A stretch of DNA of 22,305 nt from CAYVBE01 sp964448935 (GCA_964448935.1 CAYVBE010000049.1:1-22305); one strand, 5' to 3'. Shown: positions 1-6,749, counted from the stretch's first letter. Translations and numbers: made by a program. The notes: generated from the letters alone by a model not told the origin.

Positions 1-46
1 AACAGAAAACCGATAATTGAATGACCCTGCCGATCGCCCCGAATGT

Positions 47-75
47 TTGACAGTTTCATGCACCGGGCCTATAAT
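47..75 (+). promoter_or_regulatory. Perfect consensus sigma70-type promoter
   Basis: TTGACA at 47-52 and TATAAT at 70-75 are separated by exactly 17 bases, so both hexamers and the spacer match the housekeeping consensus without a mismatch. A transcript would start near 82. This leaves a leader of about 38 nt with AGGGAG at 103-108 before the ATG at 120. It drives the 145-aa gene and possibly the purine-salvage/ROK run after it. Confidence 0.85.
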
Positions 76-119
76 GAAATTTGATCGAGCTTTCGTATTG
101 AAAGGGAGCTGCACCCCCC

Positions 120-557
120 ATGCCGAACGATCCGGCCGACCTGGCACGCAAGCTGGCGGATATTCAGAACCGCCTGCGTAAGGATTTGCTGGAAGAACTC
201 AGTGAACACGAGGACGATATCGAAGCGCTGTTTGACCCCTATGCTTACTCGCCCTTCCCCCAGGAAGTGCGCGACAAATATCTGACCCACCTCTACCTCA
301 TCCACGGCATCATCCAGCAGCTCGTCCAGTACGATCGGGGCGGCAAGGGACAGACCACGCGCGTCGCCAGCATCTCCGCCTCCAGCCGTTCTGAACTGGT
401 GCGCCGGGTCAACCGCAAGCTGCAGAAGCTCAACGGCGCCCGCGTGACCAACGTGGAGTTCCTGCCCCCGGACGAAGACGATGAGTGGGCGGCTCTGATC
501 ACCTTCCAGCGGGGCGCCTTCGACAACGGCCCCAAACCCCACGGCCGCCTGACCTGA
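120..557 (+). CDS. Hypothetical protein, 145 aa, soluble and charged
   Basis: I do not recognise this protein. It starts at the ATG 11 nt after an AGGGAG Shine-Dalgarno and directly follows a perfect consensus promoter, so it is almost certainly expressed. It has no signal peptide or membrane segment. The N-terminal half is strongly helical and acidic (EELSEHEDD near residues 25-33) and contains a tyrosine-rich patch around residues 41-60. The middle has a serine-rich linker with arginines, and the C-terminal part (about 100-133) alternates hydrophobic and polar residues like a short alpha/beta module. The stop is 71-86 bases before the phosphoribosyltransferase start, so co-transcription is possible but not shown. 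A small nucleic-acid or ribosome-associated protein would fit the size and charge, but that is a guess. Confidence 0.8.
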   Translation: MPNDPADLARKLADIQNRLRKDLLEELSEHEDDIEALFDPYAYSPFPQEVRDKYLTHLYLIHGIIQQLVQYDRGGKGQTTRVASISASSRSELVRRVNRKLQKLNGARVTNVEFLPPDEDDEWAALITFQRGAFDNGPKPHGRLT

Positions 558-578
558 TGCGCTCCCCGCAACGTTCGC

Positions 579-607
579 TTGCCCCCCGCGCGCCCTTGCG
601 TTAATCT
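579..607 (+). promoter_or_regulatory. Weak candidate promoter ahead of the phosphoribosyltransferase
   Basis: TTGCCC (579-584) and TAATCT (602-607) lie 17 bases apart in the gap between the 145-aa gene and the hpt-like gene. Each hexamer matches the consensus only partly, so this is a weak call. Read-through from the strong promoter at 47-75 is an alternative. Confidence 0.25.
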
Positions 608-643
608 GCCTGAAGGAATCGCGGTTTTGTGCAAGGGCAGCCT

Positions 644-1204
644 ATGGCGGAAGGGCCGGCAGATTTCCCCCAGTTCACGCCCGTGGTGCGCCGGCCACGC
701 ATCCGGGAGGCCGTGCAATCCCTGGCGGCTTCCATCGTAACGGACCACCCCGACGACGCGACCCTGGTCATCGTGGCCGTGCTCAAGGGAGCGGTGGTCT
801 TTCTGGCCGACCTTGTCCGGCACCTGCCGATCCCGGTCGAGATCGAGTTCGTCCGCGTGCGCAGCTACAACGGCACGTGCCAGGAAGAAGTGACCGTCCT
901 GGACGACCTGGACGTGCTGCCGCTGTCGGACCGCCACGTGCTGCTGCTGGACTGCGTGCTGGACACCGGGCGCACGCTGGCCGCCCTGCAGGCGCGGATT
1001 CTCGCCCACGGCCCCGCGTCCCTGCGCACCTGCGTCCTGCTGAGCAAGCAGCGGGAGCGGGAGATGGATGTGCGCGTTGAATACGCGGGCGTCGAGATAC
1101 CGGACGTCTTTGTGGTGGGCTACGGGCTGGATTGCAACAACCGCTGGCGCCACCTGCCCTACGTGGCCGAGTACGACCCCGATCAGGAGGGAAACGAAAC
1201 ATGA
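644..1204 (+). CDS. hpt: Hypoxanthine(-guanine) phosphoribosyltransferase
   Basis: Purine salvage enzyme that transfers ribose-5-phosphate from PRPP to hypoxanthine or guanine in the cytoplasm. Family landmarks in order (numbering from the ATG): VLKGA at 46-50, RSYNG at 73-77, the PRPP loop DCVLDTGRTL at 103-112, and VGYGLDCNNRWRHLPYV at 158-174, the usual base-binding segment. In the PRPP loop the normal Glu-Asp pair reads Asp103-Cys104, an unusual change at a magnesium/PRPP contact. Length (186 aa) is typical. The ATG at 644 is preceded by AAGGG at 633-637. An in-frame GTG at 629 with GAAGGA upstream would add five residues and cannot be excluded. The stop overlaps the next gene in an ATGA, implying translational coupling with the ROK kinase. 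Confidence 0.9.
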   Translation: MAEGPADFPQFTPVVRRPRIREAVQSLAASIVTDHPDDATLVIVAVLKGAVVFLADLVRHLPIPVEIEFVRVRSYNGTCQEEVTVLDDLDVLPLSDRHVLLLDCVLDTGRTLAALQARILAHGPASLRTCVLLSKQREREMDVRVEYAGVEIPDVFVVGYGLDCNNRWRHLPYVAEYDPDQEGNET

Positions 1205-2118
1205 CCGAAAGTCCCGGAGTTGGCATTGACCTGGGGGGCACCAAGATACGAACCGGAGTGGTCTCCCCCGCCGGGGACATCCTGGGGGAGGCCCTGCGTC
1301 CCACCCAGGCCGAGAGGCCCGCTGATGAGGTGCTGGAGAACATAGCCCAAAGCGTTCGGGATGCGCTGGAGGACGCGGACCTCGAGCCGGGGCAGGTCGC
1401 GGGCGTGGGGCTGGGCTCGCCGGGACCGATGGACATCCGAGGAGGCAGGCTGATCAGCCCGAACAACCTGCCCACGCTGCACGGCTTTGCCATCGTGGAC
1501 GAGCTGTCCGAGGCGCTGGGGCTGCCGGTGGCCTTCAACAACGACGCCAACTGCTTCGGCCTGGCCGAGGCGCGGTTCGGGGCGGGCGCGGATGCGAAGG
1601 TCTGCGCCGGCCTGACGCTGGGCACCGGGCTCGGGGCCTTTCTCGTCGTGGGTGGACACGTCTACGAGGGCGCCCACGGGGCCGGGGTCGAGATATGGTG
1701 CTCCAACTACTGCGGCGACTACGTTGAGGAAAAGGTCAGCGGCCGGGGCATTGCGCGGAATTACAAGAAACTCACCCACGAGGATGCCGACCCGGAGGAG
1801 ATCGCCGAGCGGGCCCGAGACGGACAGGAGGAGGCCCGTGAGACGTGGCGGGAGTTCGGCCGCGACCTGGCGGTGCCCGTCTCCTACCTGAGTAACATCA
1901 CAGACCCGGAAGTCTTTGTGCTGGGCGGCTCCATCGTCAAAGCGGCCGACCTGTTCCTGGAGGCCCTGCTGGCCGAGACGACCAAATACATTGACCCCAT
2001 GACCAGGGGCGACCTGCGCATCGTGCCCGGCTCGCTGGGCGACCCCGCCGGCATGTTGGGCGCGGCGGCCCTCGTGCTCGACACCGACATGGACCGCCCC
2101 GACCGGAAAGCGACATGA
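1201..2118 (+). CDS. ROK-family protein, probable sugar kinase
   Basis: Member of the ROK (repressor, ORF, kinase) family, whose enzymes phosphorylate glucose or related sugars with ATP. The phosphate-binding DLGGTKI is at 10-16, the catalytic-Asp motif NNDAN at 113-117 and the second nucleotide motif LTLGTGLGAF at 138-147. There is no N-terminal helix-turn-helix, which argues for a kinase, not a repressor. The family motif GExGH is altered (A161 and E164 replace the sugar-contacting Glu and His). The zinc motif CxCGxxGC keeps only its first Cys (C167), although the later Glu (E176) and SGRGI survive. Substrate is therefore uncertain. A longer frame begins at 1132, but AGGAGG at 1186-1191 before the ATG at 1201 fixes the start. 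It overlaps hpt and the phosphoesterase by 4 bases each. Confidence 0.88.
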   Translation: MTESPGVGIDLGGTKIRTGVVSPAGDILGEALRPTQAERPADEVLENIAQSVRDALEDADLEPGQVAGVGLGSPGPMDIRGGRLISPNNLPTLHGFAIVDELSEALGLPVAFNNDANCFGLAEARFGAGADAKVCAGLTLGTGLGAFLVVGGHVYEGAHGAGVEIWCSNYCGDYVEEKVSGRGIARNYKKLTHEDADPEEIAERARDGQEEARETWREFGRDLAVPVSYLSNITDPEVFVLGGSIVKAADLFLEALLAETTKYIDPMTRGDLRIVPGSLGDPAGMLGAAALVLDTDMDRPDRKAT

Positions 2119-2963
2119 CCCCACGGCTTCTGCTGACATCCGACCTGCACTTCGGCAACTACCGCTCCGCCGACGCGGCCACGCGGGAGCTGGCGAACTG
2201 GGTCTGTGAGGCGCACGCCGACGTGCTGGCCCTCGCGGGGGACGTGGCGGATGGGCCGCCGGATTTCTTCGACGCCTGCCTCGGCCTGTTCGAGGACTTC
2301 GAGGGGTTGAAGCTGGTCACACCGGGCAACCACGACCTGTGGGCCAAAGGCGCCTCCAGCCTGGAGAGGTACCGCACGATCTACCCCCGGATCGCGGCCG
2401 ATCGCGGTTTTGCCATGCTGGACGAAGGGCCGCAAGTGCTGGGCAACACCGCGTTCATCGGCAACATCGGCTGGTATGACTACAGCTTCCGCAACCCGGA
2501 GCTGGGCCTCCCGCTGGAGCAATACGAGGCCAAAGAGATGCCCGGCGTCTGCACGTGGAACGACGGCCGCTTCATTGACTGGCCCTACGCCGACGCGGAG
2601 TTTTTGGAGCAGTGCATCCGGCGGCTCAAGGAGCACTACGCCGCCGTTGAGACCGATGCCGAGGTGGTGGTGGCGGTGCTGCACCACCTGCCCTTCCGCG
2701 AGTTGATGTACGGCCCCGCCGACACCTCGCACGAGTTCAGCCGCGCCTACCTGGGGGCCGACCGTCTGGGGGAGACGCTGCTGGCGCTGCCGATGGTCCG
2801 CTACGTGTTCTGCGGACACCGCCACGGGCCGGACAGCGTGCGCAAAGGCCGGTTGGAGGCCTTCGTGGTGGGCGGTGAATACGACGTCAAACGCGTGCTG
2901 GAATTCGACCTCTCAACCGGTGAGCACACCACCAACGTGTTCGAGCCGCCCGAGGAGGAATGA
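2115..2963 (+). CDS. Calcineurin-like metallophosphoesterase
   Basis: A 282-aa cytoplasmic hydrolase of the binuclear-metal phosphoesterase superfamily. All signature motifs are present in order: D-L-H (D10, H12), GDVADG (D43), GNHD at 71-74, the HH pair at 190-191 and GHRHG at 234-238. There is no signal peptide or membrane segment. The family cleaves phosphomonoesters or phosphodiesters, including cyclic nucleotides and protein phosphates, and the sequence does not say which. Its start is coupled by an ATGA overlap to the stop of the ROK kinase gene, so the two are probably made together. One possibility is opposing phosphorylation and dephosphorylation, but that is inference from gene order alone. 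Confidence 0.9.
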   Translation: MTPRLLLTSDLHFGNYRSADAATRELANWVCEAHADVLALAGDVADGPPDFFDACLGLFEDFEGLKLVTPGNHDLWAKGASSLERYRTIYPRIAADRGFAMLDEGPQVLGNTAFIGNIGWYDYSFRNPELGLPLEQYEAKEMPGVCTWNDGRFIDWPYADAEFLEQCIRRLKEHYAAVETDAEVVVAVLHHLPFRELMYGPADTSHEFSRAYLGADRLGETLLALPMVRYVFCGHRHGPDSVRKGRLEAFVVGGEYDVKRVLEFDLSTGEHTTNVFEPPEEE

Positions 2964-2968
2964 CGCCG

Positions 2969-3268
2969 ATGAGCCCGTCATCGCTGACGCCACAGGAGTT
3001 CGAGCAGCACGTCGAGGAACTGCGCACCCGCCTGCGCGACTATCTGGAGCAGGGCGTGGGCAAGTACAAGCAGCTACGCGCCGAGGCCGAGCAGGTGCTG
3101 CGCCTGGCGCCGGACTTCCCCGAAGTGTACGAGAAGTTCCCGGAAGTGGAGGGTCTGGTGGCCGAGATGCTGGCGCGCGAGAAGCAAAAGGACTTTATGG
3201 CCAGCCAGGAGCCCGACCAAGAAGCCCCCGGCTGCCTCCTCGGCTGGCTGGCGCGGGGTGACAAGTGA
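2969..3268 (+). CDS. Small hypothetical helical protein, 99-102 aa
   Basis: Not recognised. It is almost entirely predicted helix, rich in Glu, Arg, Leu and Gln, with heptad-like spacing across residues 8-70 that could form a short coiled coil. It ends in a hydrophobic CLLGWL patch that is too short for a membrane span. There are two in-frame ATGs: 2960 overlaps the upstream stop as ATGA, while 2969 sits 10 nt after AGGAGG at 2953-2958. I prefer 2969 on ribosome-binding grounds. It is the last gene of the hpt-ROK-phosphoesterase run and converges on the anti-sigma gene with only three bases between the stop codons. Confidence 0.75.
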   Translation: MSPSSLTPQEFEQHVEELRTRLRDYLEQGVGKYKQLRAEAEQVLRLAPDFPEVYEKFPEVEGLVAEMLAREKQKDFMASQEPDQEAPGCLLGWLARGDK

Positions 3269-3271
3269 CCC

Positions 3272-4330
3272 TTAATCTCCCTCCACCGGCTCGATCGAGA
3301 GCTGCAGGGATATCCTCTCGACCGGTTCGGCCGATCCATTGGCCCGGCGTGGGGCGTCCGGCTCCTGTGCCCCCCTTGCGCTCTCTTCCTCCTCCGCGCG
3401 TTCGGCAAGCCGCATGCCCGCTACCTCCGGCCCTTCCGCCGCCCGCCGGTCTTCGAGGCCGGGCAAGTTCTTCAGGTCCCGCAGCAGCCGGTCGTACATC
3501 TCCGGCGGCACCTCCAGGAACAGGTCCGCCGCGCGCCCGTTGCGCAGTTCCAGAGTCACCATCAGCCCCCTCTCGTTCGCCGTCGTCACCGCGTGGTGCA
3601 GCAGTTCCGTAGGGCTGGCCGCGTTCAGGATAAGCACCCGCTCCGGCCTGCGGCGTCGGGCCGCCGGGTCCGGCACCTGTCGGAAGGCCAGACGCGACTT
3701 CTCCCCCGCAAACGATTCCGCTGCGTCGAGTTGCAAGCCGTTCAACGCCTCCATAGCCCGCTCCACCCGCATGGCGTCCACGGCCGTCCGCGCTTCCCGG
3801 CTGGCAGCGGGCGCGGGGGCTTCGCGCTCCACCTTCCGGGCGGCACCGCCCGCGCCCCTGTCGCGCCGCAGTTGCTCGACTGCCTCTCCGGCCGCCCGCA
3901 GGCGCTCGTTTTCCGCGTGCGCCGCCTCCGGTTCAGACGCCGCCGACGGCTCCTCTATCAGCGCCCGCTGCCTGCGGGGCGCGTGTTCCCGGAAAAGCCC
4001 GTTCCGCGCCACCAGGAACGTCAGCCCGCAGACCAGCACGAACATCGCCGCCACGGGCAGCACCTTGCTCCAGAGCCGTATGATCTTGCCGCCCCCGGAA
4101 GTCGGGCGCCGCCGCACCCGCGCCATCACATTTTCTGCGAAGCCTTCCGGCGCCTTCCGCTCCGGCAGGCTCGCGACGCCCTCCAGCGTCCGGCGCCAGA
4201 GCGCAAGCTCCTCCCGGCACGGACCGCAGGACCGGAGGTGCCCCTCCAGCGCGGCCCGCTGCGCGTCGTCCAGTTCCCCGTCCAGATACTCGGAGAACAG
4301 CTTACGCATCCGGTGGCATTCTTGGTTCAT
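3272..4330 (-). CDS. Membrane anti-sigma factor with zinc-binding domain and large C-terminal domain
   Basis: Probable inhibitor of the ECF sigma factor encoded just upstream. The cytoplasmic N-terminus has the zinc anti-sigma signature: C5, then H31-x3-C35-x2-C38, in a 70-residue helical domain. A single transmembrane helix spans about residues 88-108. The rest (about 240 aa) would be extracytoplasmic: a low-complexity Ala/Glu/Arg linker (120-180), then a folded-looking region at about 200-290 with VPPEMYDRLLRDL. That region vaguely resembles DUF4349-type envelope domains (weak, by eye). The protein ends in RISLQLSIEP. At 352 aa it is larger than simple anti-sigma factors, so the C-terminal part may sense an envelope signal. 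The start ATG overlaps the sigma stop by 4 bases (ATGA), the usual coupling for such pairs. Confidence 0.85.
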   Translation of the reverse strand: MNQECHRMRKLFSEYLDGELDDAQRAALEGHLRSCGPCREELALWRRTLEGVASLPERKAPEGFAENVMARVRRRPTSGGGKIIRLWSKVLPVAAMFVLVCGLTFLVARNGLFREHAPRRQRALIEEPSAASEPEAAHAENERLRAAGEAVEQLRRDRGAGGAARKVEREAPAPAASREARTAVDAMRVERAMEALNGLQLDAAESFAGEKSRLAFRQVPDPAARRRRPERVLILNAASPTELLHHAVTTANERGLMVTLELRNGRAADLFLEVPPEMYDRLLRDLKNLPGLEDRRAAEGPEVAGMRLAERAEEEESARGAQEPDAPRRANGSAEPVERISLQLSIEPVEGD

Positions 4331-4914
4331 GGCATTGCTTCGTAGTGCGGTTGGAGCAGGTCCTTCAGTTCCCCGCGGGCGCGGTAGAGCCTGCTTTTGA
4401 CGGTTCCTATCGGCACATCGAGCACCTCCGCCAGGTCCTTGTAGGACAGTCCCTGAAGGTCCCGCAGCACCAGTATCTCCCGCAGGTCGTCCTCCAGCCC
4501 GTCTATCGCCTCCCTTACCAGTTCCACCTCTTCGCGGCGCAACGTCTTGCGGACCGGCCCGTCCGTCTCGTCCTCCAGTTCCGGGTTCGGCCCGTCCTCC
4601 TCGGACTGCGAGCCGTCCAGGCTGAACACCGTCCGCCGGCCGGTGCGCCTCCAGTAGCTGCGTACCGTGTTCAGCATGATCCCGTAGAGCCAGGTGGTGA
4701 ACTTCGCCCGACCCTCGAAACTCTCCAGGCTGTCAAAGGCACTCACGAACACGTCCTGCGCCAGGTCCTCCGCGTCGTGCTCGTCGCTGACCAGGTGAAA
4801 GACCGAGTTGTAGATGTAGTCCTGGTGGCGCTCGACCAGCCGGCCGAACGCGGCCACGTCGCCGTCGCAGCAGCGACGAACCAGTTCTGCATCGCTGAGG
4901 GCGTCTTCGCCCAT
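4327..4914 (-). CDS. ECF-family RNA polymerase sigma factor (sigma-E type)
   Basis: A 195-aa extracytoplasmic-function sigma factor directing RNA polymerase to alternative promoters. Region 2 is clear: DAEDLAQDVFVSAF is followed by FTTWLYGIMLNTVRSYWRR. Region 4 carries the helix-turn-helix LSYKDLAEVLDVPIGTVKSRL and the RARGELK tail, separated by an acidic linker. There is no extra C-terminal domain. The frame opens at a GTG (4974), but that codon lies at or before the predicted start of transcription and has no Shine-Dalgarno. The ATG at 4914 is preceded by a purine-rich GAGAGAG and begins exactly where family members do. The anti-sigma gene overlaps its stop. A candidate sigma-E-type promoter upstream suggests autoregulation. 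Confidence 0.92.
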   Translation of the reverse strand: MGEDALSDAELVRRCCDGDVAAFGRLVERHQDYIYNSVFHLVSDEHDAEDLAQDVFVSAFDSLESFEGRAKFTTWLYGIMLNTVRSYWRRTGRRTVFSLDGSQSEEDGPNPELEDETDGPVRKTLRREEVELVREAIDGLEDDLREILVLRDLQGLSYKDLAEVLDVPIGTVKSRLYRARGELKDLLQPHYEAMP

Positions 4915-4930
4915 CGGCTCTCTCACACTA

Positions 4931-4958
4931 TTAGACGGGCTGAGGCGGGATTTGTTCG
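4931..4958 (-). promoter_or_regulatory. Candidate ECF-type (autoregulatory) promoter of the sigma gene
   Basis: Read on the minus strand, CGAAC (4954-4958) is followed after 17 bases by GTCTAA (4931-4936). This resembles the sigma-E pattern GGAAC...GTCTAA with the same spacing, and the -10 half is an exact match. Transcription would begin near 4924, leaving a leader of about 10 nt before the ATG at 4914. The match is short and unproven. Confidence 0.45.
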
Positions 4959-4979
4959 CGTTCCCAACATTCACCGGTC

Positions 4980-5008
4980 AATATATCGCATCCCCGTCCC
5001 GAATCCAA
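4980..5008 (-). promoter_or_regulatory. Candidate housekeeping promoter of the sigma/anti-sigma operon
   Basis: On the minus strand, TTGGAT (5003-5008) and TATATT (4980-4985) are 17 bases apart. The -10 is 5/6 to consensus and the -35 is weaker. It sits upstream of the ECF-type promoter, giving the tandem basal-plus-autoregulated layout often seen for sigma factor operons. The predicted start near 4973 excludes the GTG at 4974 as a translated start. Confidence 0.5.
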
Positions 5009-5021
5009 CCGTTCCGGGAGC

Positions 5022-5050
5022 TTGCAGATCGGACTTGAGGCGCGTACACT
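5022..5050 (+). promoter_or_regulatory. Candidate promoter of the vWA module
   Basis: TTGCAG (5022-5027), a 17-base spacer and TACACT (5045-5050, 4/6) precede the ATG at 5088 by a suitable distance. It is divergent from the sigma promoters, with the -35 elements 13 bases apart. No ECF-type motif is evident on this strand, so control by the neighbouring sigma factor is not supported here. Confidence 0.4.
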
Positions 5051-5087
5051 TGCCTCTATCCGTCGCACGGAGCAGATGGAGATCGCC

Positions 5088-5645
5088 ATGCACCGCCTTA
5101 CGGCCCTCGGCCTGGCGCTGGCCGTCCTGGTGGCCGGTGTCGCGGGGGCGGAGATGGACATCAAGGGGCCGCTGCCGCCTATGGAACTGGAGCGGCCGGG
5201 CCTGCCCCTGCGCCGCCTCATTGCAGGCGGCGTGGCGGTGGGTTTCGTGGCCATCGGGGCCTACTTCCTCTGGCGACGCCGCCTGCGGCACGCTGCGGGG
5301 AGTTCGACGGATCGCCCTCCTCTCCCCGTCATGCCTGACCTGGACGATCTGGAGACCCCCGAGATGTACGCGCGGCTGCTGGAGGCGGTGCGGGAAGCCC
5401 TGGACGGACACCTGGACCCTCCGTCGCGGACGATGACGCCCCGCGAACTGGCTACACTCGACACGCCACAGACCGCCGCCGACGGGGAGCGCTGGCGCGG
5501 CTTCTGCCGCCGCGCCCAGGATGCCGTCTACGCCGGCATCCCGGTCCACGAGAAGAACCGGGAGGCAGACCGCGAGTTCGTCCTGAAGCTGCTCCCCGCC
5601 CTGTGCGCTCCGGTGGAAGCGCCCACCCCGGACCCGGGAGGCTGA
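5088..5645 (+). CDS. Membrane-anchored hypothetical protein linked to a BatA-like gene
   Basis: A 185-aa protein with a signal peptide (residues 1 to about 22, ending AGA), a short exported stretch containing GPLPPMEL, one transmembrane helix (about 44-63) followed by the stop-transfer WRRRLR, and a mostly helical cytoplasmic domain ending near FVLKLLPALC. This topology and its position directly before a vWA gene resemble the small DUF4381-type proteins of Bat/MoxR loci, but I see no decisive motif. The ATG at 5088 has GGAG at 5078-5081 and is followed at once by the hydrophobic signal. Upstream in-frame codons at 5022 and 5076 are less likely. One base separates its stop from the next ATG, so the two genes are translated together. 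Confidence 0.75.
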   Translation: MHRLTALGLALAVLVAGVAGAEMDIKGPLPPMELERPGLPLRRLIAGGVAVGFVAIGAYFLWRRRLRHAAGSSTDRPPLPVMPDLDDLETPEMYARLLEAVREALDGHLDPPSRTMTPRELATLDTPQTAADGERWRGFCRRAQDAVYAGIPVHEKNREADREFVLKLLPALCAPVEAPTPDPGG

Positions 5646-5646
5646 G

Positions 5647-6624
5647 ATGGGGTTTGAACACCCGCCGGCCCTGGCGCTTCTCCTGATCCTGCTGCTACTC
5701 GTCCGCAGGAGACGCCGCGCCGCGAAACTGCCGCTGCCGCCCGACGCGGATGAGGGCCCCCCATCGCTGCGCGTAAGGCTGCTCTGGATTCCCGGAGCGC
5801 TGGGGATATTGGTCTTCGCGGCGTGCGTGATCGCCGCGGCGGGGCCGCACGCGGGAACCGTCCGGCAGGTGGACCGGCGCATGGCACGCAACATAGTGCT
5901 GGCGGTGGACCTGAGCGAAAGCATGAAGGGCGTGGACTTCGAGCTGGACGGCCAACGGGTGAGCCGCCTGGACGCCGCGGTGCGCCTGGCCGGACGGTTC
6001 ATCGAGGGTCGGGAAGGCGACCGGATCGGCATCGTTGCGTTCGGCCGCCGCGCACTCACCCAGTGTCCCTTGACCTTCGATCGGGGTATCGCGTGTCGTC
6101 TTCTCGGCTACCTGGAGGCGGGCATGGTCGGCAGCCGGACGGCGCTCGGGACAGGCATCGCGCTCGGTGTGGGGCGGCTGGAGCGGGGAGGCGCCCTGGT
6201 GCTGCTCAGCGATGGCCGGAACACCGCCGGCGACGTATCGCCGCAGGAAGCCGCCCGGGCCGCCGCCGAACGGGATGTCACCATCTACGCCATCGGCGTC
6301 GGCGGCGAGGGACCCGCGCCCATCCCCGCGCGGATGCCCTCCGGCCGCGTGCGCATGGAGATGAAGGACTACCCCCTGGACGAGGAGACGCTGCGCGCCC
6401 TGGCGGCCGCCACCGACGGGATGTACCTGAGGGCCGACAGCACGCCGGCACTGGGGCGCGCCTTCGAGGAGATAGACCGTCTGGAGAAGAAGCCCGCCTC
6501 CGCCTACCGAACCGTGCCGACCGACGGTTGGGTGGATGTCGCCGCCGCCGTGGCTCTGGGCGCGCTAGCGCTGCTGATGGCTGCTTCCTCGCTCTGGCTC
6601 CGCACCGCGCCCCGGCTGCTGTGA
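5647..6624 (+). CDS. BatA-like von Willebrand factor A membrane protein
   Basis: A 325-aa membrane protein with a vWA (metal-ion-dependent adhesion site) domain. N-terminal hydrophobic segments are at about 8-19 and 46-66 with a basic loop between. The vWA domain runs from about 80 to 275 and has a complete MIDAS: D88-L-S90-E-S92, T165 in SRTALGTG, and D189 in LSDGRN. A final hydrophobic helix lies at about 295-318. Order and length match BatA/BatB-type proteins, which bind partner proteins through the metal site and act with MoxR AAA ATPases and DUF58 proteins. Neither of those partners is in this window, so the locus is reduced or split. It follows the membrane protein gene by one base and converges on the helicase gene. 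Confidence 0.88.
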   Translation: MGFEHPPALALLLILLLLVRRRRRAAKLPLPPDADEGPPSLRVRLLWIPGALGILVFAACVIAAAGPHAGTVRQVDRRMARNIVLAVDLSESMKGVDFELDGQRVSRLDAAVRLAGRFIEGREGDRIGIVAFGRRALTQCPLTFDRGIACRLLGYLEAGMVGSRTALGTGIALGVGRLERGGALVLLSDGRNTAGDVSPQEAARAAAERDVTIYAIGVGGEGPAPIPARMPSGRVRMEMKDYPLDEETLRALAAATDGMYLRADSTPALGRAFEEIDRLEKKPASAYRTVPTDGWVDVAAAVALGALALLMAASSLWLRTAPRLL

Positions 6625-6641
6625 GGGATTTGCGGAACGAC

Positions 6642-6661
6642 CGCAGGCAGGGGCGCCTGCG
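6642..6661 (+). terminator. GC-rich hairpin after the vWA gene
   Basis: CGCAGGC (6642-6648) and GCCTGCG (6655-6661) form a perfect 7-bp stem with a 6-nt loop, starting 17 bases after the vWA stop. There is no T tract, so it is only terminator-like. A second, weaker stem, AGACG/CGTCT, lies at 6686-6700. Together they occupy the 125-bp gap between two convergent genes, where termination is expected. Confidence 0.4.
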
Positions 6662-6749
6662 CCACACGTGGTTCCAGCACGCACGGGAACCTGGCAGACG
6701 CCCGACGTCTCCTGCACGACGGCAGAACGGCGGGCTGCCTGTGGCGGCG

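Noticed and set aside
3339..4400. A 353-codon open frame on the + strand over the anti-sigma gene
   Set aside because: Ser/Arg/Ala-rich mirror of the anti-sigma gene. The minus strand has the zinc motif, membrane helix and coupling to the sigma gene.
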